A model generated the notes under the pieces. The model was given only the letters and a program-made list of their open reading frames with translations, was not told where the DNA came from and made no database searches. A stretch of DNA of 64,000 bases, taken from NCBI GenBank assembly GCA_951213105.1, contig OX578142.1, positions 6,526,649-6,590,648 of the forward strand. Reading direction: 5' to 3'. Of the stretch, positions 11,011-21,766 are shown piece after piece (positions within the stretch are counted from its first letter, which is position 1; each line of letters begins with the position of its first letter). This stretch comes from Amaurobius ferox. Lineage: Eukaryota; Arthropoda; Arachnida; Araneae; Amaurobiidae. A program made the translations under genes and the position numbers.

Positions 11011-14000
11011 TCTCTGTACACACTCTGGAACCCACTGAAAGTGTAGAGAGGGATCTTATGCTATGGTTTGATGAGATTCGCTTTCAGTCATTGAAAATAT
11101 TAAAAGATGAAGTTGGTGAATACAGATCTATTAAGTGGTAACTTATTGCGGATATGCAATTCATTCGTGACATTGAAAATGGCCAAGAGGTATCCAGCTC
11201 ATATTTTAGAACATATGTTGTGACAGAACTTCGTGATATCCCTACCGACAATGTCGAAGAATATTTTTCTAATATCTTGAAGTTATTCGAAGAATTTGTC
11301 AGTCGAGGCTCTGGATGGACTTTACAAAAGATGCGAAAGATAGATGTTTTCTGTGCAAAGTACAAGCCTCGTGCAGTTTCTAGCTATATTCCTTTGCCAA
11401 CAACACTAGTAGCCAAGAAAGTTTTACTAATATTTGAAATGAAGACCAGCAATATCTGGTGTGGTGCCTACTCGCTCACAAATACTATATATCTCGTGGA
11501 GATTATCCTTATCAAGTGATACATTATCAAAGATTGGAAATTGATATTAAACTTGGAGATATTCAATACCCTATCTCAGTTGTAAAAATTCCCCAGATTC
11601 AAGAATTGAACCATATATGGATAAATGTGTTTGTATATGAAGACATTTTTCCTTTGCATATATCCAAACGTGAAGATGAAGACTGCGTTAATTTACTGAT
11701 GATTAGTGATGAAGCTAAAAACCACTATACACTGATTAGGAATATGTCACGCTTGTTGGGAGATTTAACTAAACACAATGGAGCCCAATATGTATGCTAT
11801 AGATGTCTACATCGTAACAGTAGAAGACGATCATTTACAAGATCATGCACAATATTGCAAATATCATGCACCGCAGCGCATTAAAATGTCATCGGAAGAG
11901 TCAGAAATATCTCCAATTCACGAACAAACAGTATCAGCAATCCATCCCTTTTATCATTTATGCTGACTTTGATGCCCTGGTCGTTAAAGAAGACCCTCGA
12001 ATATTAGAACTTACACGCATAGAGTAGCCATTCATGAACATTGTGTATATGCCTATGTTATCATAGGGCCTTATGGAAAATGCCTGAAACAAGCTAAGGT
12101 GTATCGAAATATCTACCTTGTGAAACATTTTCTTAACAACTTGATAATGGAAAAAGAGTACCTTGGAGAGAAATTACATTATGTTAAACCACTGCGAATG
12201 ACCAAGGGTAAGGGAATTAACTTTGATAGAGCTACCCATTGTAACGTGTGCCATCGTGAACTGAAAACATATCGTGTGCGTGATCACAATCATGTGACTG
12301 GAGCCTATAGAGGTGACCTACATAATGCCTGTAATCTTAACTATAGGCAAACTATAAATATTCCTGTAGTGTTTCATAATCTTAAGACGTATGATGCCCA
12401 CCACATTATGCTTAGTTTTGGGAAATTGCAATATAATAAAATTGCCACTAATATTGAAAAATACATATCTTTTAAGATTTCAAAGAAAGAGGGGCTAGGT
12501 GTCGATTTACAATTTATTGACAGCCTACTGTTTTTAAATGCTTCCCTTGGAAATCTAGTTTCCAATTTAGACTTGAGTGAATTTCATATTCTCAGAGAAC
12601 ATTTCCCTGATATAGTGCAACAGAATGTTCTTATTAGGAAAGGAGTGTATCCCCATAGCTATATGACATCCCTTCAAAAATTTGATGAAGATGTACTCCC
12701 TCCCCCTTCTGCATTTCATAATATTAAAGGTGAAGTTATTAAGAGTAAAGATTAGCGGCATGCCCAAACTGTATTGGATACCTTTAATATGGACTTGGGA
12801 GAATACCAAAACCTTGGGAGAATGAACTTGGGAGAATACCAAAACCTGTATGTGAAAACAGATGTACTACTACTATTAGCCAATATATTTGAGGACTTTC
12901 GAAAAATGTGTAAGAAGAACTATGATTTAAACGCCGCTCATATGATGACCGCCCCTGGACTGGCTTGGCAAGCATCTTTAAAAATGACTGAGCAAATCCT
13001 AGAATTACTCAGGGATGAAAATATGCTACTGTTTATAGAACGTGAAATTCGAGGTAGTATATGTATGATTAGCTAGCGTAGATCCGAAGCTAATAATCGT
13101 TATTTGGAAAATTACGATACTACTAAGTCCGATAAGCACATTAACTATCTTGATGCCAATAACCTATATGGTTGAACCATGTCTGATCCACTGCCCTATG
13201 GTGGATTTGAGTGGATATCTACAGAAAATTTGAATGAATCCCGGAAAATGAGCATAAAGGATAATGCCCAAGAGGTGTATATATTTAAAGTGGATCTGGA
13301 GTATCCTGATTCCTTATATGAATACCATAATGAGTACCCTCTAGCCCCTGAAAGGGTGAAGATTGAACGAGAAATGCTCTCCCCCTATGCTGAACGACTG
13401 GTTCAACAGCTACATTATGGATATTTCGTTGGTACTACGAAACTGGTACCCAATCTGACAAGAAACATTATATTTTTCACTATCGCAACCTTCAGCTATA
13501 CCTATCATTAGGTTTGAGACTCAAGAAAATTCACAAGACCTTAAAATTTAATCAGAAGCCTTGGTTGGAGAAATACAACCAATTTAACACAGAAGAAGGA
13601 AAGAAGGTGAAGACTAATTTTGAGAAAGACTTTTTAAATTGCTTAATAACGCTGTATTTGGAAATACGATGGAGAGTCTTCGAAATGGAATGAATATTCA
13701 ACTAGTGAGTTCTTCAAAGCGGGCCCTGAAGATGGTGCCATCCCCAGCTTATAGAGATAGCTGGATTTTTAGTAAAGTTCTGGTGGGTGTTGAACGTGTA
13801 AAGAGTTGTATTTTAATGATTCTACCTATATACGTTGGCTTTGCTATCTGAAAGTTATCTAAACTCCTGATGTATGAGTTTCATTATAAACATATTAAAA
13901 GCAATATGGTGAAACATCTTCGTTTCTCTTCACCGATACTGATTCATTGGCTTATGAAATCCAAACTGCTGATATTTATCTAGATATGAACCAGCATAAG

Positions 14001-14099
14001 CAACTGTATGATTTTTTTGACTTTCCCAATGATCATCCCCTCTTCAGTGAAGACAATGAAAAGTGTATTGAATATTTTAAAGATGAACTGAATTCAACC
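11004..14099 (+). pseudogene. POLB: Family B DNA polymerase, copy B (broken)
   Basis: Plus-strand polymerase remnant without the zinc-finger part. Readable pieces: N-terminal region (11,040-11,520), family-typical central segment with INVFVYEDIFPLHISK (11,600-11,680), exonuclease I as FIIYADFDAL (E changed to D, about 11,960), intact-looking HNH insert with THCNVCHRELKTYRVRDHNH (about 12,235-12,360), exonuclease II FHNLKTYDAHHIM (about 12,370), exonuclease III YVKTDVLLLL (about 12,850), motif A DANNLYG followed by a stop in place of Trp (about 13,150), motif B NNAVFGN (about 13,645) and motif C TDTDSLAYEI in a shifted frame (about 13,940). A local duplication sits at 12,780-12,845. It breaks off after KDELNST, where GATGAACTGAATTCAA is repeated, and continues as satellite. 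Confidence 0.88.
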
Positions 14100-14111
14100 C
14101 TGAGATGAACT

Positions 14112-15154
14112 GAATTCAAGGATGGTGAGAAGTATATTGTTATTATTGAAAAAGTCGCGAATTTAAAAATTCCTTTGTGGAAAGGAATTTATTTCAAATG
14201 TCTGTGTCAGGATGTTGAACAATTCAAATGAAAAACATAAAAATTCGTGTTTTGAAGACGTGGAAAAATTCACGTGGTTTGTGGCGGTGTTTTATCCCAG
14301 GGTGGATGGGGAAGAATTTTAAAAAGAAGATTTAAAATAAGAGGTTTGTGAAAAGAAGATTGTGAATATTGGAAAAATTACGAATTTAAAAATTCCTTCG
14401 TAGAAAGAACTTTATGTCAAATGTCTATGTCAGGATGATGACCAATTTAAATGAAAAAAGAATAAACTATGTGTTTGGGAGAAGGTGGAAAATTTCCCTA
14501 ATTTGTGGCGGAGCTTTGCGCCGGGTGGATGGGGGCACAAACCTAAAAAAATAAATATATTTTCTATCTGTGTATAACAAAGGAAAAAAAACCTATCTCA
14601 CGAAAAATTGTCTTGTATTAAATATCAAGAATATTAAAAATAAGTTTTAAAATAAAGGAATAGTGAAAAGAAGATTGTGAATATTGGAAAAAATCACCAA
14701 TTTTAAAATTCCTTTGTGGAAGGAAATTTGCGTCAAAAGTCTACGTCAGGATAATGAACAATTCAAAGGGAAAAAAAAACAAAAAAATTGTATTTTAAAG
14801 AAGGTGGAAAATTTATGTGGTTTGTGGCGGTGCTTTGCACAGGTTGGAATGTGGAACAAATCTAAAAAAAATAACAAAGTGTTACAATCTGTGTATAACA
14901 AAGGAAAAAAGCTATTTCACGAAAAACAGTTTTGAATTAAAAATGCAGAATTTTAAATATAGGATTTAAAATTGAAGGATTGTGAAAAGCAGATTGTAAA
15001 TATTGGAAAAATCACGAATTTAAAAATTCCTTTGTGGAAAGAACTTTGTGTCTGAAGACTATGTCAGGATGATTCAAATGATAAAAACAAATGTCAGGAT
15101 GATTCAAACGAAAAAAACAGAAGCTGGAAGATATACGTGGTATGTGGTAAGCAC
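14112..15154 (+). repeat. Satellite array 2 (about 3 units)
   Basis: Same unit of about 310 bp as array 1, in the same orientation, between polymerase copies B and C1. Its left edge is GGATGGTGAGAAG, close to the register at which elements A, D and F contact the satellite. Its right edge, GTATGTGGTAAGCACC, is mid-unit and joins the truncated end of C1. Confidence 0.93.
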
Positions 15155-16382
15155 CTTATTCATTCGCAGTGGTTTAACATAACGCAATTTCTCTCCAAGA
15201 TAGTGTTTCTCCATTATCAAGTTGTTAAGGAAATAATTCAAAGGGTCGATACCTCGATACACCATAGCTTGTTTCAGGCATTTACCATTAGGCCCTATGA
15301 TAACATATGCATATCCACAAGTTTCATGAATCGCTAGTCTATGCGAGTAAGATCTAAAATTCGAGGGTTTAGTAGTGTCTTTTTTAACGATCAGGGCTTC
15401 AAAGTCATCATTAATGATAAAAGGGTTGGAATGCTGATACTATTTGTTCGTGAATTGGAGATATTTGTGATCTTCCGATGGCATTTTAATGCACTGAGGT
15501 GCATTCTCTTTGCAATATTGAGCATGAACTTGTAAAATATCGTCTCTACTGTAACGATGTAGGCATCTATAACATACATATTGGGTTCCATTGAGTTTAG
15601 TTATATCTCCCAACAGGCGTGACCTATTCCTAATCAGTGTATATATATAGAGTTGTTTATCTTCATCACTAATCAGTAGTAAATTTACCCAGTCTTCATC
15701 CTCACGTTTGGATATATGCAAAGGAAAAATAACTTCATCTTCATTTCCATACACATTTATCCCTATATTGTTCAATTTTTCAATCTGGGGAATTTTCACA
15801 ACTGAGATAGGGTATTGAATATCTCCAAGTTTAATGTCATTCTCAAAACTTTGATAATGTATCACTCGATAAGGATGATCTTCACGAGATATATAGTATT
15901 TGTGAGCGAGTAGGCACCACACCAGACATTTCTCGTCTTCATTTCGAATATTTAGTAAAGCTTTCTTGTCTACAAGTTTTGTTGGCAAGGATATATAGCT
16001 AGAAGCTGCAAGAGGCTTGTACTTTGCACAGAAAACATCTATCATTTCGCATCTTTTGTAAAGTCCATCCAGAGCCTCGACTGACAAATTCTCCGAATAA
16101 CCTCAGGATTTTAGAAAAAGATACTTCGACATTGTCGTGAGGGGTATCATCACGAAGTTCTGTCACAACATCTGTTCTAAAATATAAGCTGGATACCTCT
16201 TGGCCATTTGCAATGTCACGAATGAATTGCACATCTGCAATAAGATACCAATTAATAGATCTATATTCACCAAGCTCATCTTTTAATATCTTCAATAGCT
16301 AAGGGCGAACCTCATCAAAACATAGCATAAGATCACCCTCTACACTTTCAGTGGGTTCCGGTGTGTGTACAGAGAATACATC
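15155..16382 (-). pseudogene. POLB: Family B DNA polymerase, copy C1 N-terminal part
   Basis: Minus-strand remnant covering the region just downstream of the zinc fingers through exonuclease I. Readable: N-terminal region with SINWYLIADVQFIRD (about 16,240), SYISLPTKLVDKKALLN (about 15,990), INVYGNEDEVIFPLHISK (about 15,720), the Cys-containing VCYRCLHRYSRDD block (about 15,560), and exonuclease I as INDDFEAL, with DFE kept (about 15,400). It is cut before the HNH insert, at MTK-type codons, by a junction with satellite at about 15,155. Frameshifts occur near 16,090 and 15,400. The Asp/Glu pair is present but the polymerase domain is absent. Confidence 0.87.
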
Positions 16383-16784
16383 TCAACCCTTCTTCGCTGT
16401 AATATTGGGACGTTTATTAGAAGTTGAGGATAAATCAGAAGCTTTTCTGTTTTTAGAACCATGTTCAATACGCAGATGGCCCAGGGCATTACTTTTCTTG
16501 CTGAATATAAGTTCACAATGTTTGAATTTTATACCATCCTTCAGATGAAGTGTCAGATGGAGCTTCAGGCAATCCTGTCTGGAAAACTTTATAGAACATT
16601 GGGAACACTTGAACACTTGAACGGGGGAATGCATATTCGCATGTCTAGTCAAGTCTTCCTTACGAGTAAATGCATGTTCGCACACTTTACATCGATAATT
16701 CAAGGCATCATCATCAGAATGAATATTCATATGTCTTGCTAGGGCATCCTTTCTAGAAAAGTGCTTATCACAAGTAATACATAC
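16383..16784 (-). CDS. C2H2 zinc-finger exon of PolB copy C1 (four fingers)
   Basis: Intact frame from the splice acceptor to a TGA after TAKKG. The four fingers begin VCITCDKHFSRKDALARH, YRCKVCEHAFTRKEDLTRH, FKCSQCSIKFSRQDCLKLH and, more diverged, IKFKHCELIFSKKSNALGH. Finger 4 has Phe-Lys where the first Cys is expected, so it may not bind zinc; in A that Cys is present and finger 3 is the damaged one. The stop is shared with copy A, while D and E read through at this codon. Role inferred: DNA-binding N-terminal module of the element's replication protein. Confidence 0.75.
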   Translation of the reverse strand, partial: VCITCDKHFSRKDALARHMNIHSDDDALNYRCKVCEHAFTRKEDLTRHANMHSPVQVFKCSQCSIKFSRQDCLKLHLTLHLKDGIKFKHCELIFSKKSNALGHLRIEHGSKNRKASDLSSTSNKRPNITAKKG

Positions 16785-17064
16785 CTGCAAAGGATAAAAA
16801 AATACAAGAATTTAGTATAAACACGCCATTTTCAGTAACAATGTAATACATTGTAATCACTTATATAAAGTAATCTCGAACCCTTTATATTAAACCCACT
16901 AAAAATAACAAAATTATCAAGATAAAGAATATATCCTGATACTAAAACCTCAACATATTTCATTAAATTCATGAAACTATTAATTAAATAAATTTGTTAC
17001 ACATCATAAAAGTACAAAGTTTAGTAAATTGGGAGAATAAAATGACATTAAAATAAGTATTTAC
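16785..17064 (-). other. Spliceosomal intron of PolB copy C1
   Basis: 280 bp, with the same acceptor context (ATCCTTTGCAG) as copy A. The donor is GTAAAT instead of GTAAGT. Position and phase match copies A and D. Confidence 0.82.
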
Positions 17065-17100
17065 ATGTCCAATCCTGTTCAAAGATGGTGCCGTCTGCAG
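17065..17100. other. Head-to-head junction of copies C1 and C2
   Basis: A minus-strand exon 1 remnant joined to plus-strand linker sequence through GTCTGCAGATGTATT. Same joint as at about 11,000, apart from point changes and a 4-bp indel. Confidence 0.8.
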
Positions 17101-19554
17101 ATGTATTTATTCTCTGTGCACACTCTGGAACCCACTGAAAGTATAGAGGGAGGTCTTATGCTATGTTTTGATGAGATTCGCCCTCAGCTATTGAAGATAT
17201 TAAAAGACGAAATTTGTGAATATAGATCTATTAAGTGGTTTCTTATTGCGGATGTGCAATTCATTCGTGACATTGCAAATGGCCAAAAAGTATCCAGCTC
17301 ATATTTTAGAATATATGTTGTGACAGAACTTTGTGATGATATCCCTACCAATGTCGAAGACTCTTTTTCTAAAATCTTGAAGTTATTCGAAGAAGTTGTC
17401 AGCCGAAGCTCTGGATGGACTTTACAAAAGATGCGAAAGATAGATGTTTTCTGTGCAAATTACAAGCCTCGTGCAGCTTCTAGCTATATACCCTTGCCAA
17501 CAAAACTTGTAGCCAAGAAAGCTTTACTAAATATTCGAAATGAAGACGAGAAATGTCGTGTGTGGTGCCTACTCGGTCACAAATACTATATATCTCGTGA
17601 AGATCATCCTTATCGAGTGATACATTATCAAAGTTTTGAAAATGATATTAAACATGGAGATATTCAATACCCTATCTCAGTTGTGAAAATTCCCCACATT
17701 GAAAAATTGAACAATATGCGGATAAATGTGTTTGGATATGAAGATCAAGACATTTTTCCTCTGCATATATCCAAACGTGAAGATGAAGACTGCGTAAATT
17801 TACTGCTGATTAGTGATGAAGATAAACAACACTATATACAATGATTAGGAATATGCCACGCTTGTTGTGAGATATAACTGAACACAATGGAGCCCAATAT
17901 GTATGTTATAGATGCCTACATCGTAACAGTAGAGACGATCTCTTTCAAGATCATGCTCAATGTTGCACAGATCGTGCACCCCAGAGCATTAAAACGCCAT
18001 CGGAAGATCTGAAATATCTCCAATTCACGAACAAACAGCATCAGCACTCCATCCCTTTTATCATTTATGCTGATTTTGAATCCCTGATCGTTAAAGATGA
18101 CCCTCGAATATTAGATCTTACACGCATAGACTAGTACGTACATACTTACACTTTTTTGGTAGGTCGGACGGTCTGGGTTTCAACAACAACGCATAGACTA
18201 GCGATTCATGAACCTACTGGATATGCCTATGTTATCATAGGGCATGATGGAAAATGCCTGAAACAAGCTACGGTGTATCGAGTTATCGACCCAGTGAAAC
18301 ATTTCCTTAACATTTCCTTAACAACTTGATAATGGAAAAACAGTATCTTGGAGAGACCTTATGTTAAACCACTGCGAATGACTAAGAAGAATGAAATTGA
18401 CTTTGAAAGTGAAACCCATTGTAACGTGTGCCATCGTGAACTGAAAACATATCGTGTGCGTGATCACAATCATGTGACTGGAGCCTATAGATGTGCCCTG
18501 CATAATGCCTGTAATCTTAACTATAGGCAAACTATTAATATTCCTGTAGTGTTTCATAATCTTAAGAATTATGATGCCCACCACAATATGTTGAATTTTG
18601 GGAAATTGCAAGATCATAAAATTGATGTGATTGCCACTAATATTGAAAAATACATATCGTTTAATATTTCAAAGAAAGAGAGGCCCCGTGTCTGTTTACA
18701 ATTTGTTGACAGCCTACAGTTTTTAAATGCTTCCCTAGAAAATCTAATTTCCAATTTAGACTTGAGTGAATTTCCTATTCTCAGAGAACATTTCCCTGAT
18801 ATAGTGCAACAGAATGTTCTTATTAGGAAAGGAGTGTATCCCTATAGCTATATGACATCCTTTCAAAAATTTGAAGAAGATGTACTCCCTCCCCCTTCTG
18901 CATTTCATAATGATATTAAAGTCGAAGATATTAAGAGTGAAGATTATCGGCATGTCCAAACTGTATGGGATACCTTTAATATAATGAACTTGGGAGAATA
19001 CCACGACCTGTATGTGAAAACAGATGTACTACTATTAGCCGATGTATTTCAGAATTTTATAAAAATTTGTAAGAAGAACTATGATTTAGACGCCGCTCAT
19101 ATGATGACCGCCCCTGGACTGGCTTGACAGACCTCTTTAAAAATGATTGAACAAATCCTAGAACTACTCACAGATGAAAATATGCTACTGTTTATAGAAC
19201 GTGGGATTCGAGATGTTATATGTATGATTAACCAGCGTAGATCCGAGGCATCAATCGTTATTTGGAAAATTACGATTCTTCTAAGCCCGATAAGCACATT
19301 ATCTATCTTTATGCCAATAACCTATATGGTTGGACCATGTCTGAACCACTTCCTTATGATGGATTTGAGTGGATATCTACAGAAAATTTGAATGAATCCT
19401 GGATAATGAGCCTAAAGGATAATGCCCAAGAGGGGTATATATTTGAAGGGGATCTGGAGTATCCTGAATCTTTACATGATTACCATAATGAATACCCTCT
19501 ATCCCCTGAAAGGTTGAAAATTGAACGAGAAATGTTCTCACCCTACACTAAAAT
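17097..19554 (+). pseudogene. POLB: Family B DNA polymerase, copy C2 (5' two thirds)
   Basis: The best-preserved N-terminal and exonuclease region in the window. A continuous frame at 17,065-17,844 covers SVHTLEPTESIEGG, the IRPQLLKILKDEICEYRSIK region, the SGWTLQKM..DVFC block, SSYIPLPTKLVAKKAL and INVFGYEDQDIFPLHISK. Exonuclease I (FIIYADFESL) is near 18,060. The HNH insert (VRDHNHVTGAYRCALHN) is at about 18,455-18,510, exonuclease II (FHNLKNYDAHH) near 18,555, and exonuclease III (YVKTDVLLLADVF) near 19,010. Motif A reads LYANNLYGW, so the metal-binding Asp is replaced by Tyr. Stops and shifts occur near 17,840, 18,134 (a 54-bp insertion), 19,127 and 19,255. It ends after the SPY codons at about 19,554; fragment F begins with the following codons (YAERL). 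Confidence 0.9.
18135..18188 (+). mobile_element. 54-bp micro-insertion in copy C2
   Basis: Flanked by a perfect 13-bp duplication ACGCATAGACTAG (18,122-18,134 and 18,189-18,201). Copies E and C1 have the site uninterrupted. The core GGTCGGACGGTCTGGGTTTC resembles insertions at 21,299-21,358 and 49,001-49,057. It interrupts the polymerase frame. Confidence 0.8.
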
Positions 19555-19562
19555 AAATAAAC

Positions 19563-20400
19563 TCCGTAAGTTTACATCCAAATTCCGGCAATAGGGATCC
19601 AGCCATTATCCGTAAAATTGCATCCATGTTCGTAAAAATATATGGCCGTAAAAATCACGGATGACCGTAATTTTGTGGTCGTCATTTTTAGGAAATTGTC
19701 CGTAAAATTATTTTTTGGCCGTAATGCCGTGGCCGTGAATTTAAAGAAATGATCCTTAAAATTATTTTTGACCGTAAAACAATGGCCGTAATTTTTAGGA
19801 AATTGTCCGTAAAATTATTTTTTGGCCGTAATTGTGTGCCCATAAATTTAAAGAAATCATCCGTAAAACTGTTTTTGGCCGTAAAATCATAGCCGTAATT
19901 TTTAGGAAATAGTCCGTAAAATTATATTTTTGACCGTATTTACATGGCCGTAAATTTCATAATACTGGCGTAAAATCGAGAAAATTGTCTGTAAAATTAC
20001 ACGTTGGTCGGAAAATCGCTAGGATAAATTTTTAAATATTGTTCGTAAACTTGCACGTTTGTTGCAAAATCACAGGTATATTTTTCTGTAAAATTACATT
20101 TTGGTTGGAAAAGCACAGAAATAAATTTTACAAAAATGACTGTAAAATTTGGTCACAAAATCAACACAGACTTTGAATTTATGGCCAACATATAATTTCA
20201 CTATCATTTTTATAAAAATTAATAAAAATTTCAAAATGTTGATTTTGTGACCAACATATAATTTTACAGACGATTTAAAATTTCAAAATTAATTTGACAT
20301 AAAACGAAGCTTGACATATTTATTCCTGTGATTTTATGACCAACATAAAGTTTAACAGACAATTTACTAAAATTTATTTCTGTAATTCAATATAAAATAT
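19563..20400. repeat. CCGTAAAATT-type tandem and inverted repeat
   Basis: From 19,563 the motif CCGTAAAATTATTTTTGGCCGTAA recurs in diverging form, with a longer period near 106 bp (AGGAAATTGTCCGTAAAATT near 19,690 and 19,795). From about 20,230 the same motif appears inverted (TTTGTGACCAACATATAATTTTACAG), giving a foldback layout of roughly 19,980-20,200 against 20,230-20,400. No frame. It directly abuts the broken end of polymerase copy C2. Confidence 0.75.
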
Positions 20401-21036
20401 ATGGTGACATATTTGATGTACCATATCATTTTTCTCTGCAATTTGACGCAGAGCAGTTTAGAAAACATTTTAATCAATAATATTTATGCCAATAAAATTG
20501 AAGGATTGGCATAATTTCAATAATCAAAGTATGGTAATAACCATATTTGTTGTATGTTTTTCATGGTTTTTTAATTAATATTTAGTTCCTTTAAAATTGC
20601 ATTTTTGATTTCAGGGTACAGATAGAGATTTTTAATGCTATTCAAATGATACAAGGAAAATCTAATTTTTAACTAAAAATATTTTTTCTTGTTTAAATGT
20701 TAGAATATAATATTTGGATTGGAAATAAAATTTTTTATATCTTAAGACTGTATATTTATAACATTTCTTTTATAGAATTTTTTAAAATAGCTAATTTGGT
20801 GAGGAAAAGAAATTTAATATAAATGCCTTTTAAACTTTTTAATTGTGTTGTAAAATTCGTTTTTCTGACAGAATATTTTTTCCATGAATTTTTTCCAATA
20901 TTTTTTTACAGGCAGTCCGAAGTTCTAACTCTAAAATACTGCTTTTAAATGTTATGAGGTGTGCCCATTTTTAATTAATGTATGATAGTTATTGAATATC
21001 AACCAGAACGTATATTTCCTCTTTTATTTCGGTTCC
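20401..21036. other. A/T-rich DNA, no feature seen
   Basis: No convincing frame, RNA or repeat seen on either strand. Confidence 0.5.
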
Positions 21037-21298
21037 GGACATAATCCCGACAGCCGAAATCCTGACAGCCGAAATCCCGACAAGCCAGAATCCCGACAGC
21101 CGAAATCCCGACATGCCAAAATCCCGACAGGGTCGAAATCCCGACAAGTCAAAATCCCGACAAGGTCGAAATTCCGACGAGCCAAAATCCCGACAAGGTC
21201 GAAATCCCGACAAGCCCAAATCCCGACACGGTCGAAATCCCGACAAGCCAAAATCCCGACAACCCAAACCCACTTTTACACAGACTAATACAACACTA

Positions 21299-21358
21299 TG
21301 GACAGGCCACACATATTGCTACCGTTAACCCTAGGGTTGGTCGTGTGGTCTGGGTCTT
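21299..21358 (+). mobile_element. 60-bp micro-insertion in the inverted-repeat element
   Basis: Flanked by CAACACTA (21,291-21,298 and 21,359-21,366). The other arm of the host element lacks it at the equivalent place (near 22,130). Its reverse complement aligns over its whole length with the insertion at 49,001-49,057, sharing CCCAGACCAC, CGAC, ACC and AGCAAT blocks. Confidence 0.78.
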
Positions 21359-21534
21359 CAACACTAAGGTGGTCATCGCAGTGATGTCACTAAGGTTAGA
21401 ATTTACTAATCAGCACCCACCCCCCACGCACATGCGCTGGACTCACGCTGGGCACACGCACATGGCTGCCTACGCCTATATGTATAGCTTGATCAAAATT
21501 ATCGGCTTTTTTACATCTCTACATTTTACAAATT

Positions 21535-21766
21535 GCCGACGTGGTTGTCGAGTGGTCAAGGCAAGCGTTTCCGTAGCAATCGCTCGACCGCCACGTTGTG
21601 GGTTCGAGCCCCACATAAGGCATGGATGTTTGTGTTATGGGCGCAATGTGATCCTCCCCCTCTGGAGCGCCTGGGGCAACGTCAATGGACTGCTAAATGG
21701 TTCACACTCTGGCCGCTGTAATAAAGGCGAATGACGAAGGTCAGAGTGCCGGGCCATTAAAAAAAA
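21535..21766 (+). mobile_element. tRNA-derived SINE with target-site duplication
   Basis: A 232-bp element flanked by a perfect 14-bp duplication ACATTTTACAAATT (21,521-21,534 and 21,767-21,780) and ending in an A-rich tail. The head is tRNA-like: an A-box-like TGTCGAGTGGTCAAGGC near 21,546, a long variable region as in class II tRNAs (Ser or Leu type), and a B box within a T arm (GTGGG TTCGAGC CCCAC, about 21,599-21,615). The body after the tRNA part (about 21,625-21,755) is unrelated to tRNA and ends near CAGAGTGCCGGGCCATT. Retroposition would depend on a partner LINE, not seen here. It inserted into the middle of the inverted-repeat element, so it is younger than that element. Confidence 0.93.

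Larger units (their letters stand above)
6501..14099. mobile_element. PolB element pair A/B (head-to-head, deleted)
   Basis: Two copies of one polymerase element meet head-to-head near 11,000: copy A on the minus strand (6501 to about 11,001) and copy B on the plus strand (about 11,002-14,099). The left end reads AT-TAGGGGGATAGGCAG, is preceded by ATTGTA (6495-6500), and directly abuts the satellite. The right side lacks the terminal region: B stops inside the polymerase palm and continues straight into satellite. The central junction joins the last bases of A's exon 1 to the segment just after the zinc-finger region of B, so the 5' part of B is missing. Both genes carry stops and frameshifts. 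Confidence 0.85.

Noticed and set aside
20989..21328. Frames of 71-107 codons with Arg/Ser/Asp-rich repeats
   Set aside because: Produced by the 17-bp minisatellite read in several frames; its inverted partner at 22,133-22,472 gives the same artefact.
21535..21622. Functional tRNA gene
   Set aside because: The acceptor stem does not pair, a non-tRNA body and A-tail follow, and target duplications flank the whole unit; it is a SINE head.
21345..21734. 129-codon frame
   Set aside because: Runs across a SINE and its flanks; no domain, and the tRNA-like structure explains the sequence.
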